A program made the position numbers and the translations under genes. A DNA stretch of 13,451 nucleotides from contig DGDO01000115.1 in the NCBI GenBank assembly GCA_002385475.1, positions 1-13,451 of the forward strand, in the 5' to 3' direction. The DNA comes from Candidatus Sordicultor fermentans (GTDB taxonomy: Bacteria > Atribacterota > Atribacteria > Atribacterales > Caldatribacteriaceae). Below are positions 1 to 6,748 of the stretch, piece after piece. The notes beneath the pieces were generated by a model that was given only the letters and a program-made list of their open reading frames with translations, made no database searches and was not told the origin of the DNA. Each line of letters opens with the position of its first letter. Position 1 is the first letter of the stretch.

Positions 1-32
1 GGAGGGTTTCCTCTCCTCTGATTTAGATTTCT

Positions 33-134
33 GATAGAGGCATTCAGGGGTGACGGCAAAAAAGGTTCATGAGGGGAAAGAATTTCCCCCCCCTCATACC
101 GAGAGAGACGCTTTTTCTCTCCCGGTAGTTTTTT
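33..134 (+). repeat. Structured repeat, copy 1 (box plus two abutting hairpins)
   Basis: A 29-bp box (33-61, core ATTCAGGGGTGACGGC) is followed after 7 nt by hairpin 1 (69-97). Its stem is ATGAGGGGAAA against TTTCCCC..TCAT, with four extra C's bulged. Hairpin 2 (98-126) follows with no gap: ACCGAGAGAG against CTCTCCCGGT, 9 of 10 pairs. A T-run comes next. The same order of parts, inverted and with different stem sequences that still pair, occurs at 4820-4932. The box is 27/29 identical between copies. The two-copy structure is seen directly; that it is a non-autonomous mobile element (MITE-like) or a structured RNA is inference. Confidence 0.7.
98..134 (+). terminator. Candidate Rho-independent terminator (hairpin 2 of repeat copy 1)
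   Basis: The stem is ACCGAGAGAG (98-107) and CTCTCCCGGT (117-126), with one A/C mismatch and a 9-nt loop. TTTTTTGTTTTC follows from 129. This has the form of an intrinsic terminator for transcription entering from the left edge. The same hairpin position is conserved in the inverted repeat copy, so it may equally be an internal part of that element. Confidence 0.5.
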
Positions 135-163
135 GTTTTCTTACCTTTTTAATCTTTTCGGGG

Positions 164-204
164 GTCACAGGGGTACTCCTATAGTTCGGTTATAGTTCTG
201 TGAC
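164..204 (+). other. Nested hairpin in the leader
   Basis: The outer stem GTCACAG (164-170) pairs perfectly with CTGTGAC (198-204). Inside it, CTATA (179-183) pairs with TATAG (191-195) around the loop GTTCGGT. No T-run follows, so it is not an ordinary terminator. It lies just after a TTTTCGGGGG motif that also appears, as TCTTTCGGGG, on the minus strand of the block at 4620-4819. It may therefore belong to the same repeated structured element. Confidence 0.45.
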
Positions 205-449
205 AATAAAAGCAAGACCGCCATGCGCAAGATGTGGCCGTGTCCACGGTAATATAAGGATTCTGTATTTTCTCGGTGTCATTGTTTTAATTCAGTGGAG
301 ATGAGAGCTGCATCCTTACTCTTCCGTTCCATATAGTAAGATGGTAAAATTATAAAGGCTAGCATGCTAATAACTTCTTCCTTCTTTTTCTCCTGGAGGC
401 GGTAAGATATAGTAGAATATTGCAAAACAACAGGATTTACAGATAATAC

Positions 450-458
450 GGAGGTGAT
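450..458 (+). promoter_or_regulatory. Ribosome binding site fixing a TTG start
   Basis: GGAGGTGAT lies 7 nt (from GGAGG) before TTG at 462. No ATG or GTG is equally well placed, and the PfkB-family N-terminus KILVVGSLNID begins five codons in. The TTG start is therefore well supported. Confidence 0.75.
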
Positions 459-461
459 ACC

Positions 462-1421
462 TTGTCTAGGCCGAAAATTTTAGTAGTGGGAAGCTTAAAT
501 ATAGATATGATACTTGAAATTGAACGGATGCCAGAAGTGGGGGAAAATTTGTTTGTCGAAAAATTTTCCATGCTTCCCGGTGGTAAAGGCAACAATCAGG
601 CGGTGGCTTGTGCTCGCCTGGGAGCACTGGTGAGTATGATTGGTAAAGTAGGAGACGATGAGTTTGGAGAGCGCTTGTTTGCCAATTTGGAACAAGAAAA
701 TGTAGATTTTGCCTTTGTCACTCGACAGGCTTTGACTCATACTGGTTTAGCTTTTATATTTGTAGACGAAAAAGGGGAAAATCGACTTCTGGTGGCTCCT
801 GGTGCTAATATGGAGCTCTCGCTTACCGATCTGGATAACGCCTTAGAGCTTTTTAAATCTAACGAATTTTTAGTTTTACAACTGGAAATACCTCAGGAAG
901 TAGTGAAAAAGTGTATCGAGTATGCCCACCGCTCTGGTATGAAAGTAGTACTCAATCCTGCTCCTGCCCAGCCTTTTCCTATAGAAATTTTGACTGCCAA
1001 TGATATAATTACTCCGAATAAGTACGAAGCGGAAGTTTTAAGTGGAGTTAAAATTAGAAGCATTAGCGATGCTATAAAAGCTATTCAAGTTTTGGATGAG
1101 CGTTGCCCGGCTCGGAAAGTAATTACCCTGGGAGGAGAGGGAGCACTGGCAAGCTATGAGAATAATCAGTTTGTCTATCTTCCTGCTCGAGAGGTAAAAG
1201 TGGAGGATACTACCGCTGCAGGAGATGCCTTTAATGGTGGGCTGGTTGTGGGAATCGGTATGGGTAAAGATTGGATAGGAGCTTTGAAGCTCGCTAATAA
1301 CGCTGGAGCCATTGCCTGCACTAAAGTAGGAGCGCAGAGCGCCCTTCCTCATTTCCGGGATGTGGAAAGGTTAGTAGAAAGGATAGGAGAAGGCGAAGTA
1401 AAAATAATTTCGGGAAACTGA
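462..1421 (+). CDS. rbsK: Ribokinase-family (PfkB) carbohydrate kinase
   Basis: Predicted cytosolic ATP-dependent sugar kinase, most like ribokinase (D-ribose to ribose 5-phosphate). The 319 residues match the usual family length. Visible motifs are the N-terminal substrate motif GSLNID (10-15), PfkB signature 1 GGKGNNQA (40-47), NPAPA (165-169) as in ribokinases, TPNKYEAE (184-191), and signature 2 DTTAAGDAFNGG (249-260) with the presumed catalytic base Asp255. The gene starts at TTG behind a strong GGAGGTGAT. It lies 46 nt upstream of hisS with no terminator between them, so co-transcription is likely. No ribose transporter or rbsD is in view, so the true substrate (ribose, a deoxyribose, a nucleoside) is open. 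The family call is firm; the exact substrate is not. Confidence 0.88.
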   Translation: MSRPKILVVGSLNIDMILEIERMPEVGENLFVEKFSMLPGGKGNNQAVACARLGALVSMIGKVGDDEFGERLFANLEQENVDFAFVTRQALTHTGLAFIFVDEKGENRLLVAPGANMELSLTDLDNALELFKSNEFLVLQLEIPQEVVKKCIEYAHRSGMKVVLNPAPAQPFPIEILTANDIITPNKYEAEVLSGVKIRSISDAIKAIQVLDERCPARKVITLGGEGALASYENNQFVYLPAREVKVEDTTAAGDAFNGGLVVGIGMGKDWIGALKLANNAGAIACTKVGAQSALPHFRDVERLVERIGEGEVKIISGN

Positions 1422-1467
1422 GAAAGGAAAATTTTATTTTGCTCTTGAAAATTAGAGGAGGAAAATA

Positions 1468-2745
1468 ATGAGCTTAATCAGAGTTCCTAAAGGAACTCGG
1501 GACATATGGGGAGAGGAGATTTATCTCTGGCATAAAGTGGAAGAAGTAGTCCGTTCTGTGGCTTATTCTTTTCAATATGAGGAAATAAGAACCCCCATTT
1601 TTGAAAGCACAGAGCTTTTTGCCCGAGGAGTGGGTGAAGTTACCGATATTGTACAAAAAGAGATGTACACCTTTCCAGATAAAGGAGGGCGTAGCCTGAC
1701 TCTTCGGCCGGAGGGAACGGCTCCCATTATGAGAGCTTACTTAGAACATGGTTTAAATATTTCTAATCCCCGAGTTAAGTGGTTTTATATGGGTCCTATG
1801 TTTCGCTATGAACGACCGCAAGCAGGGAGAATGAGACAATTTCATCAATTTGGTTTTGAAGCTATTGGCTTTCCTCAAGCTGCCTGTGATGCGGAAATTA
1901 TTCTTATAGCCTGGCTCGTAAGCAAAAAATTGGGACTGGAAAACCTTTCTTTAGAAATTAATAACTTAGGTTGTAATAAATGTAGAGACGAGTATGTAAA
2001 AACTCTTCAAGATTTCTTAAAAGGCGAGGGAGACAATCTCTGTGCTAACTGTAAAATTAGGGCAGAAAAAAATCCTCTCCGGGTTTTAGATTGTAAAGAA
2101 GAAACTTGCCAGAAAGTTATTCATTCTCCCGCTTTTCCTTTAGTGCAAGATTTTCTATGTGAGGAATGTCGCGAGCATCAGGATGATTTGATGGAGATTT
2201 TAAGAGAATTAGATATTTCTTTCTCCATCAATCCTTATTTGGTAAGAGGTTTAGATTATTATACGAGAACTGCTTTTGAAATTAAAACTGGGGAGCTGGG
2301 AGCGCAAGATGCTGTGGCAGGAGGAGGAAGATATGACAATTTATCTTCTGCTTTAGGAGGCCCTCCTGTACCGGGGGTAGGTTTTGCTGCTGGAATGGAG
2401 AGAATGATTCTTCTCTTAGCTAAAAAGTATGACCCCTCTTCTCTTAAAAAGCAGTCCTTGTTTTATCTCGCTCCTTTAGATGTTTCGGGAGAAAAAGCCC
2501 TGTTGAAGCTGGCTTCCTTTTTAGGGGATAGAACTATTCCTTTCTATTTAGAGTTTGGTGATAAAAGAGTAAAATATCATCTCAAAAAAGCTCAAAAGAT
2601 GGGGATTAATACTGTGATTATAGCGGGGAAAGAAGAGAAAGAGAGAGGAGAGCTGGTGTGGAAGGATATGGTTTCGGGAGAACAAATATCAATGAAAGAA
2701 GAAGAGTTATTAGCTAAATTATTGGAGGAAAGAAAAAAATGCTGA
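1468..2745 (+). CDS. hisS: Histidyl-tRNA synthetase
   Basis: Class II aminoacyl-tRNA synthetase that charges tRNA-His with histidine in the cytosol. Its 425 residues are typical for bacterial HisRS. The N-terminus VPKGTRDIWGEE is the family hallmark. Motif 1 surrounds residues 40-58 and motif 2 is FYMGPMFRYERPQAGR (106-121). The histidine-specific loops are LVRGLDYYTRTAFEI (258-272) and GGGRYDNL (285-292), and motif 3 ends at GFAAGMERM (305-313). The anticodon-binding domain covers about 328-425. The insertion domain has eight cysteines: C169/C172, C192/C195, C209/C214 and C231/C234. AGAGGAGG (1454-1461) sets the ATG start. The stop overlaps aspS by 7 nt. Confidence 0.97.
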   Translation: MSLIRVPKGTRDIWGEEIYLWHKVEEVVRSVAYSFQYEEIRTPIFESTELFARGVGEVTDIVQKEMYTFPDKGGRSLTLRPEGTAPIMRAYLEHGLNISNPRVKWFYMGPMFRYERPQAGRMRQFHQFGFEAIGFPQAACDAEIILIAWLVSKKLGLENLSLEINNLGCNKCRDEYVKTLQDFLKGEGDNLCANCKIRAEKNPLRVLDCKEETCQKVIHSPAFPLVQDFLCEECREHQDDLMEILRELDISFSINPYLVRGLDYYTRTAFEIKTGELGAQDAVAGGGRYDNLSSALGGPPVPGVGFAAGMERMILLLAKKYDPSSLKKQSLFYLAPLDVSGEKALLKLASFLGDRTIPFYLEFGDKRVKYHLKKAQKMGINTVIIAGKEEKERGELVWKDMVSGEQISMKEEELLAKLLEERKKC

Positions 2746-4478
2746 GGACTCATACCTGTGGTGAATTGAGAAAAGAAGATGCAGGAAAGGAAGTGCAATT
2801 AACTGGTTGGGTGAGCCGTTTGCGCGACCATGGAGGGATTTTGTTTATCGATTTGCGAGATAGATGGGGTATTACCCAGCTCGTGGTAGATAACAAAGAA
2901 GAAATTTATACTCAAGCTTCCCGGGTTAGGCCAGAGTATGTTATAAAGGTAAAGGGAGTGGTAAAAGAGCGTCCCGAAGGGTTAGTCAATCCTCGACTCT
3001 CTACTGGAGATGTGGAGATTGTAGTGAAAGACTTAGAAATTTTATCTTCCTCGCTCCTCCCTCCTTTTGAAATAGAGGGAAATAAGGAAACAGATGAATC
3101 TATCCGCCTTCGCTATCGCTATCTGGACCTTCGCCGGGATAAGGTGCAGAAAAATTTAATTCTTCGTCACCAGGTAGCTCAGCTAATACGTCGATTCCTT
3201 TCTGAAAAAGAATTCCTCGAAGTGGAGACCCCTTTTCTTACTAAAAGCACTCCTGAAGGAGCCCGGGACTTCCTGGTTCCCAGCAGGCTCAGTCCAGGTC
3301 ATTTTTATGCCCTTCCCCAATCTCCTCAGCTTTTCAAACAGATTTTGATGATTTCTGGCATGGATCGTTATTTTCAGATAGTTAAGTGCTTTCGAGATGA
3401 AGACTTGAGAGCTGACCGGCAACCAGAGTTCACTCAGGTGGACATAGAGATGTCTTTTATAGAGGTGGAAGATATCATCCAGTTAATAGAAGCAATGATG
3501 ATTTATGTTTTCAAAGAGTCTTTAGGGGTGGCGGTAGATCCTCCTTTTCCTCGACTTTCCTATCATGAGGCGATGGAAAAATATGGTACAGATAAACCCG
3601 ATTTGCGTATTCCCTGGGAGATTGATGACCTTACTGAACTTTTAGGGCAGGAGATAACTTCTTTTTCTCGGGGAGGAAATAACTTTGCTGTTAAAGCTCT
3701 TTTCTTACCTCAAGGGGAAGATTTCTCTCGAAAAAAATTAGATGTTCTTTCTGAGAGAGCAAAAGAAAACTCTCTTTCTCTATCTTGGGTTAAGGGAGGG
3801 GGTTCCTCTCCCTTGAAGAACAAACTTTCTGAAGAGACCTGGCAGGGGATGGTAAATAAATATCCCTTTGGAGAAAAAGCCCTGCTTCTTTTAGCCTGGG
3901 GAGAGAGGTCTAATTTACTGAATTTTATGGGTAGTTTGCGATTTGAATTGGGTGAGGAGTGGATAAAAGATAAGAAACCTTTTCAATTCTGCTGGATAAC
4001 TGATTTTCCTCTGGTAGATTGGAATGAAGAAGAAAATCGCTGGGACTCGGTTCATCATCCCTTTACTTCTCCCCGGGAAGAAGACCTTGATTTTCTGGAT
4101 AGTCACCCGGAAAAAGTGAAGTCCAAGACTTATGATTTAGTCTTGAATGGTTATGAAATAGGCTCGGGGAGCATTCGTATTCACCAGATGGATTTGCAAA
4201 GAAGAATTTTTAATCTTTTGAATTTAAAAGAAGAGGAAATTGAGCAAAAATTTGGTTTCTTCATTGAAGCTCTGCAGTATGGTTGCCCTCCTCATGGGGG
4301 AATTGCTCTGGGTTTTGACCGATTAATTATGTTGATGAGCGGGGAGAGTTCTATTCGAGAAGTTATTGCTTTTCCTAAAACCCAGAAAGGGGTATGCCTT
4401 CTCACTGGAGCTCCCGCCCCGGTAGAAGAAAAACAACTGGAGATTTTAGGTATATCTCTCCAAAAACAAAAGAAATGA
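2739..4478 (+). CDS. aspS: Aspartyl-tRNA synthetase, bacterial type, probably non-discriminating
   Basis: Class IIb synthetase that charges tRNA-Asp. The order of parts in 579 residues is an OB-fold anticodon domain (1-105), the class II core with motif 2 FRDEDLRADRQPEFTQ (218-233), the bacterial GAD insertion (about 285-415), then GSGSIRIH (475-482) and motif 3 GIALGFDRL (521-529, Arg528). The anticodon domain has His31 (RDHGG) and Gly81 (PEGLVN). E. coli AspRS has Leu and Lys at the comparable places, and His/Gly is the pattern described for non-discriminating enzymes such as that of Pseudomonas aeruginosa. It may therefore also make Asp-tRNA-Asn for amidation by GatCAB (inference). The start lies inside hisS, with GGAGG at 2724-2728. 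Confidence 0.97.
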   Translation: MLRTHTCGELRKEDAGKEVQLTGWVSRLRDHGGILFIDLRDRWGITQLVVDNKEEIYTQASRVRPEYVIKVKGVVKERPEGLVNPRLSTGDVEIVVKDLEILSSSLLPPFEIEGNKETDESIRLRYRYLDLRRDKVQKNLILRHQVAQLIRRFLSEKEFLEVETPFLTKSTPEGARDFLVPSRLSPGHFYALPQSPQLFKQILMISGMDRYFQIVKCFRDEDLRADRQPEFTQVDIEMSFIEVEDIIQLIEAMMIYVFKESLGVAVDPPFPRLSYHEAMEKYGTDKPDLRIPWEIDDLTELLGQEITSFSRGGNNFAVKALFLPQGEDFSRKKLDVLSERAKENSLSLSWVKGGGSSPLKNKLSEETWQGMVNKYPFGEKALLLLAWGERSNLLNFMGSLRFELGEEWIKDKKPFQFCWITDFPLVDWNEEENRWDSVHHPFTSPREEDLDFLDSHPEKVKSKTYDLVLNGYEIGSGSIRIHQMDLQRRIFNLLNLKEEEIEQKFGFFIEALQYGCPPHGGIALGFDRLIMLMSGESSIREVIAFPKTQKGVCLLTGAPAPVEEKQLEILGISLQKQKK

Positions 4479-4619
4479 TAACCATCGTCGTATCTTTTTA
4501 TCATGAAGTTTCTGGGTTAATGGACAAATTTACCTATGTAGTCTATAAATAAATTTATATAGTATTCTAAACCTGTTAAATTGCACAAATTTTAAAAGCA
4601 AGTTATATTAGAAGTTAAA
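4479..4619. other. AT-rich spacer after aspS, nothing recognised
   Basis: Very AT-rich with stop codons in all frames. TGATAA (4476-4481) and TTATCA lie on either side of a 16-nt gap just past the aspS stop, but no GC stem followed by a T-run is present. I see no convincing intrinsic terminator for the synthetase operon here. Confidence 0.4.
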
Positions 4620-4819
4620 AGCTCGGGATCACGACAGAAAAGGGAAAGGAGGACCCCTTATAATCCCCCGAAAGACAAAAATAGAGCAACCTGCGGAGTC
4701 AATAAAGAAATAATAAAAAGACAAGAGCTACTGAGAAAGGAAATCTCCCTCAGCGAGGTGAACTCTCTATAACCCCGAAAGAGAAAAAGCAGACGGCCTA
4801 CAGCGTAAGGTTAAAATAT
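4620..4819. other. Structured non-coding block with internal diverged repeats
   Basis: There is no open frame of note. CTGAG (4731-4735) with GGA pairs with TCC..CTCAG (up to 4753), forming a hairpin with an AAA bulge. A motif of the form TATAA(T)CCCC(C)GAAAGA occurs near 4659-4675 and again near 4768-4784. On the minus strand each reads TCTTTCGGGG, like TCTTTTCGGGGG at 152-163 beside the first repeat copy. Read on the minus strand, the block continues directly from repeat copy 2. It may therefore be the body of one structured element of about 310 nt (4620-4932). Confidence 0.4.
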
Positions 4820-4932
4820 GAATAAAAATACAAAATACTACTGGTAGAAAAATCATCCAGCAGTATAAAGGGGAAAGAATTCCTCCCTTATGACCCCCCC
4901 TTCTTTTGCCGTCACCCCTGAATGGTTCTATC
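4820..4932 (-). repeat. Structured repeat, copy 2 (inverted relative to copy 1)
   Basis: On the minus strand the order matches copy 1. The 29-bp box (4932-4904) differs at only two positions. Hairpin 1 (4891-4865) is ATAAGGG-A-GGAA against TTCCCCTTTAT. It is followed with no gap by hairpin 2 (4864-4837), ACTGCTGG against CCAGTAGT, then a T-rich run. The stem sequences differ from copy 1 but pairing is kept, for example ATGA:TCAT there and ATAA:TTAT here. The copy points toward aspS, while copy 1 points toward the kinase gene. Confidence 0.7.
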
Positions 4933-5020
4933 GCTTTTTTCGATTATGCTCTATATCCTCGTAAAATAGAAAAGTGGATGGCCTTTGTGGTAAAGCAATT
5001 CTTATAGAAAATTTTAGAGA

Positions 5021-5219
5021 AAGGAGGCCATCCACCGAAAGAAGAGGAGCTATGAAGACTGGCTATATTTTCTGCAAGATTAGTAAAAAGAGGATTGAGA
5101 GTGCCTACCTTCATAACGAGTTGCGGTGCTCCCGGACTAATCAAAGCTATTGAAGTAGTATTCTAAAAGTATCAAAGGAAGATGCTGGTTTCATAGAATG
5201 GAGAATTTCTCTCATAATT
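5021..5219 (+). pseudogene. Remnant of an IS256/Mutator-family transposase
   Basis: Three frames must be joined to read it. SYEDWLYFLQD (5048-5080) continues as LVKRGLRVPTFITSCGAPGL and IKAIEVVF (5080-5163), then as SKSIKGRCWFHRMEN (5162-5206). These match the conserved block of Mutator transposases (SYEDWL.FL.DLV.RGL, T.DGAPGL..A.E.VFP, RCW.HRM.N). Frameshifts lie at about 5080 and 5163, and a stop follows at 5219. The usual catalytic Asp of the DGAPGL motif is Cys (TGC, 5122-5124). Most of the N- and C-terminal parts are missing. It cannot encode an active enzyme and shows past IS insertion next to repeat copy 2. Family assignment is from remembered motifs. Confidence 0.75.
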
Positions 5220-5290
5220 AACTCCTTAGACAACTTAAGAAAGAATTTGGGTATTACTGACGGATTATCAGAAAAAGAACTACTGAAGGA

Positions 5291-5370
5291 GAGGAGAGGA
5301 GATGAGATGAGAGGAGATGAGATGAGAGGAGAGGAGATGAGAGGAGATGAGATGAGGTGAGGTGAGGTGA
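5291..5370. repeat. Pentanucleotide tandem repeat (GAGGA/GATGA/GGTGA)n, 16 units
   Basis: There are 16 uninterrupted 5-bp units. The order is GAGGA x2, GATGA x2, GAGGA, GATGA x2, GAGGA x2, GATGA, GAGGA, GATGA x2, GGTGA x3. The + strand is almost entirely purine. The variants suggest growth by slippage or duplication of larger 15-bp units. It lies between the transposase remnant and the membrane protein gene. A minus-strand open frame through it (5147-5425) gives only low-complexity Ser/Pro/Leu/Ile sequence and is not a gene. Confidence 0.85.
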
Positions 5371-5516
5371 TGAGAAGGCTATCCATTTTTACGGCAAAAA
5401 AGGACTTGGGCATAGGCGGCGGCAATATCGTTGGAGAAGTAGTACAATAAGACGAGGCATCGTTTTAGCTGTCGATTTCAGAGGAAAAAATAAGGATAAA
5501 AGGGAGGTCGCTACCT
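5371..5516. other. Upstream region of the membrane protein gene
   Basis: It contains ACGGCAAAAAAGG (5391-5403), a 13-nt exact match to the end of the repeat box at 53-65, which may be a third, truncated copy. The plus strand carries GGGAGGT (5502-5508), the ribosome binding site for GTG at 5517. No good -10/-35 pair was found. Confidence 0.4.
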
Positions 5517-6596
5517 GTGCAAGTCATATACCTTATGCTTCCTGCAGCTTATTTTATAGCTGGAATTCTGCCTATTCTGTTTTGGAATAGACGTACCAGA
5601 GTTAGTTCCAATATATATTTGTTGGGCTGGTTGTCCTGGTTTTGCGCAGTTTCTGTAAAGTTTTTTATTGCTACCATTCAGAACTTGAACTGGCCTATTT
5701 TTTATACCAATATCCCTCTGATGGTTGTAAATACGACCATTCTTGAAGCCATAGAGGTTCTCTCCGCTTTTTTATTCTTGAAGTATCACCCAGCACTGAA
5801 GGAGGCGCGAGACTGGAAGAGCATAGTGGGGTTCGGTCTTGGCTTTGGTTGTGGCGAGGCTATAACGCTGGGAGTGATATTTCTTTCTTCGATATCTATA
5901 CCATTTTCTCTGGAATTTATGGTGGGAGGTGTCCTTTTAAGTGGTTTTGTAGAGCGGCTCAGTGCCATAGCGATACATCTATCGTCTGCATGTTTCTTAG
6001 CATTATTCATTATAAACAGTAAAAAGAGCTACTTTATAATGGGGTTGCTATCAAAAATTTTATCTGCAACCATGGCAGCAATATTTCAAGTCGCATCTCT
6101 GCCCTGGGGTTTATTACCCTCTATAGCGTTTATGGAGATTGCCTTTGCTGTCTACGCTATTTTTTGGATTCTAATATTATTATACGTTAGAAAAAAAGAG
6201 GAGATAGCTGAGGAATTGTCACCAGAGCAAGTAGTTAAAATAGACAGGTTAAACGTTCTCATTCTTTCAGTTATTTTCTTCTTTTTTATGTATGTCTGGT
6301 CGATAATATTAAAGCCTCTTTTGACCTTGCCTCCTTTTTTGCACATTCTCTCCCAGGTGGGGTTATTTTTCCTCGTTACCATCATTATATATCCTCTTTT
6401 GGGAAAATACAGGAATACATCTGCTACTGAGGTTACAGTCGGTGGTGCTATAGCGCTGACTCTTTATACTGGAGCACAGAACATAATAATGAGCCTGCAG
6501 CCCAATGCTGGTTTTCTCACAATAGCAATGTTCCCATTTTTTGGGATTATCTGCGCCACCGGAGTTTATAGGCTTTTAATCCCGATCAGGGATTGA
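5517..6596 (+). CDS. Multi-pass membrane protein, YhfC-like putative intramembrane metalloprotease
   Basis: A 359-residue, strongly hydrophobic protein with about 9-10 membrane segments and no cleavable signal peptide. GFGLGFGCGEAITLG (105-119, Glu114) and ERLSAIAIHLS (146-156, Glu146, Arg147, His154) match what I know of the YhfC family (DUF2324), a putative membrane peptidase group resembling CAAX/ABI proteases. In those proteases Glu and His in membrane helices bind the metal. YhfC proteins are usually about 250-260 residues; here there is an extra C-terminal part. A charged loop (225-244, KKEEIAEELSPEQ) leads to three or four more helices (245-355). The start is GTG at 5517, set by GGGAGGT at 5502-5508. 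A plain transporter-like or unknown membrane protein remains possible. Confidence 0.6.
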   Translation: MQVIYLMLPAAYFIAGILPILFWNRRTRVSSNIYLLGWLSWFCAVSVKFFIATIQNLNWPIFYTNIPLMVVNTTILEAIEVLSAFLFLKYHPALKEARDWKSIVGFGLGFGCGEAITLGVIFLSSISIPFSLEFMVGGVLLSGFVERLSAIAIHLSSACFLALFIINSKKSYFIMGLLSKILSATMAAIFQVASLPWGLLPSIAFMEIAFAVYAIFWILILLYVRKKEEIAEELSPEQVVKIDRLNVLILSVIFFFFMYVWSIILKPLLTLPPFLHILSQVGLFFLVTIIIYPLLGKYRNTSATEVTVGGAIALTLYTGAQNIIMSLQPNAGFLTIAMFPFFGIICATGVYRLLIPIRD

Positions 6597-6605
6597 AAAT
6601 GGGGT

Positions 6606-6652
6606 TTGCTTGCTGGCAACATGTAGCAAGCAATAAGAGCTTCGGGCTTTTT
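6606..6652 (+). terminator. Candidate terminator after the membrane protein gene
   Basis: A perfect 9-bp inverted repeat, TTGCTTGCT (6606-6614) and AGCAAGCAA (6625-6633), lies 10 nt past the stop codon. A second small hairpin follows at once: AAGAGC (6635-6640) against GCTTTT (6646-6651), loop TTCGG, ending in a short T-run. Either hairpin could end transcription. The T-run is short, so confidence is moderate. Confidence 0.45.
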
Positions 6653-6748
6653 CCTACCCTTACCTGGATTTACTACAAGAACCTCTTTTGCCTGTGAATA
6701 TTGCGTGTCCCTTGTGCGTGGCGATCTCGCTTTTCAAGAATGGAGAAT

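Larger units (their letters stand above)
135..461. other. Leader region upstream of the ribokinase gene, no gene seen
   Basis: No convincing coding frame is present. The region holds a T-rich stretch (129-157), the motif TCTTTTCGGGGG (152-163), a clean nested hairpin (164-204), and then unstructured AT-rich sequence up to the gene. Possible promoter words are weak: TAAAAT (345-350) and TAGAAT (413-418) lack good -35 partners. TTGCAA (420-425) with GATAAT (442-447) would start transcription inside the Shine-Dalgarno site. No T-box specifier or antiterminator motif was found, although tRNA synthetase genes follow. Confidence 0.5.

Noticed and set aside
135..461. T-box riboswitch ahead of the tRNA synthetase operon
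   Set aside because: I looked for the conserved T-box antiterminator sequence and a specifier stem and found neither.
5291..5370. CRISPR-like array
   Set aside because: The units are 5 bp with no spacers, so this is a simple tandem repeat.
5147..5425. Minus-strand open frame of 92 codons over the pentamer array
   Set aside because: Its centre is low-complexity SSPLI repeats from the simple repeat, it has no ribosome binding site, and it overlaps the transposase remnant.
6599..6697. Small plus-strand open frame starting with ATG just past the membrane protein gene
   Set aside because: It lies over the terminator-like hairpins, has no ribosome binding site and shows no recognisable sequence.
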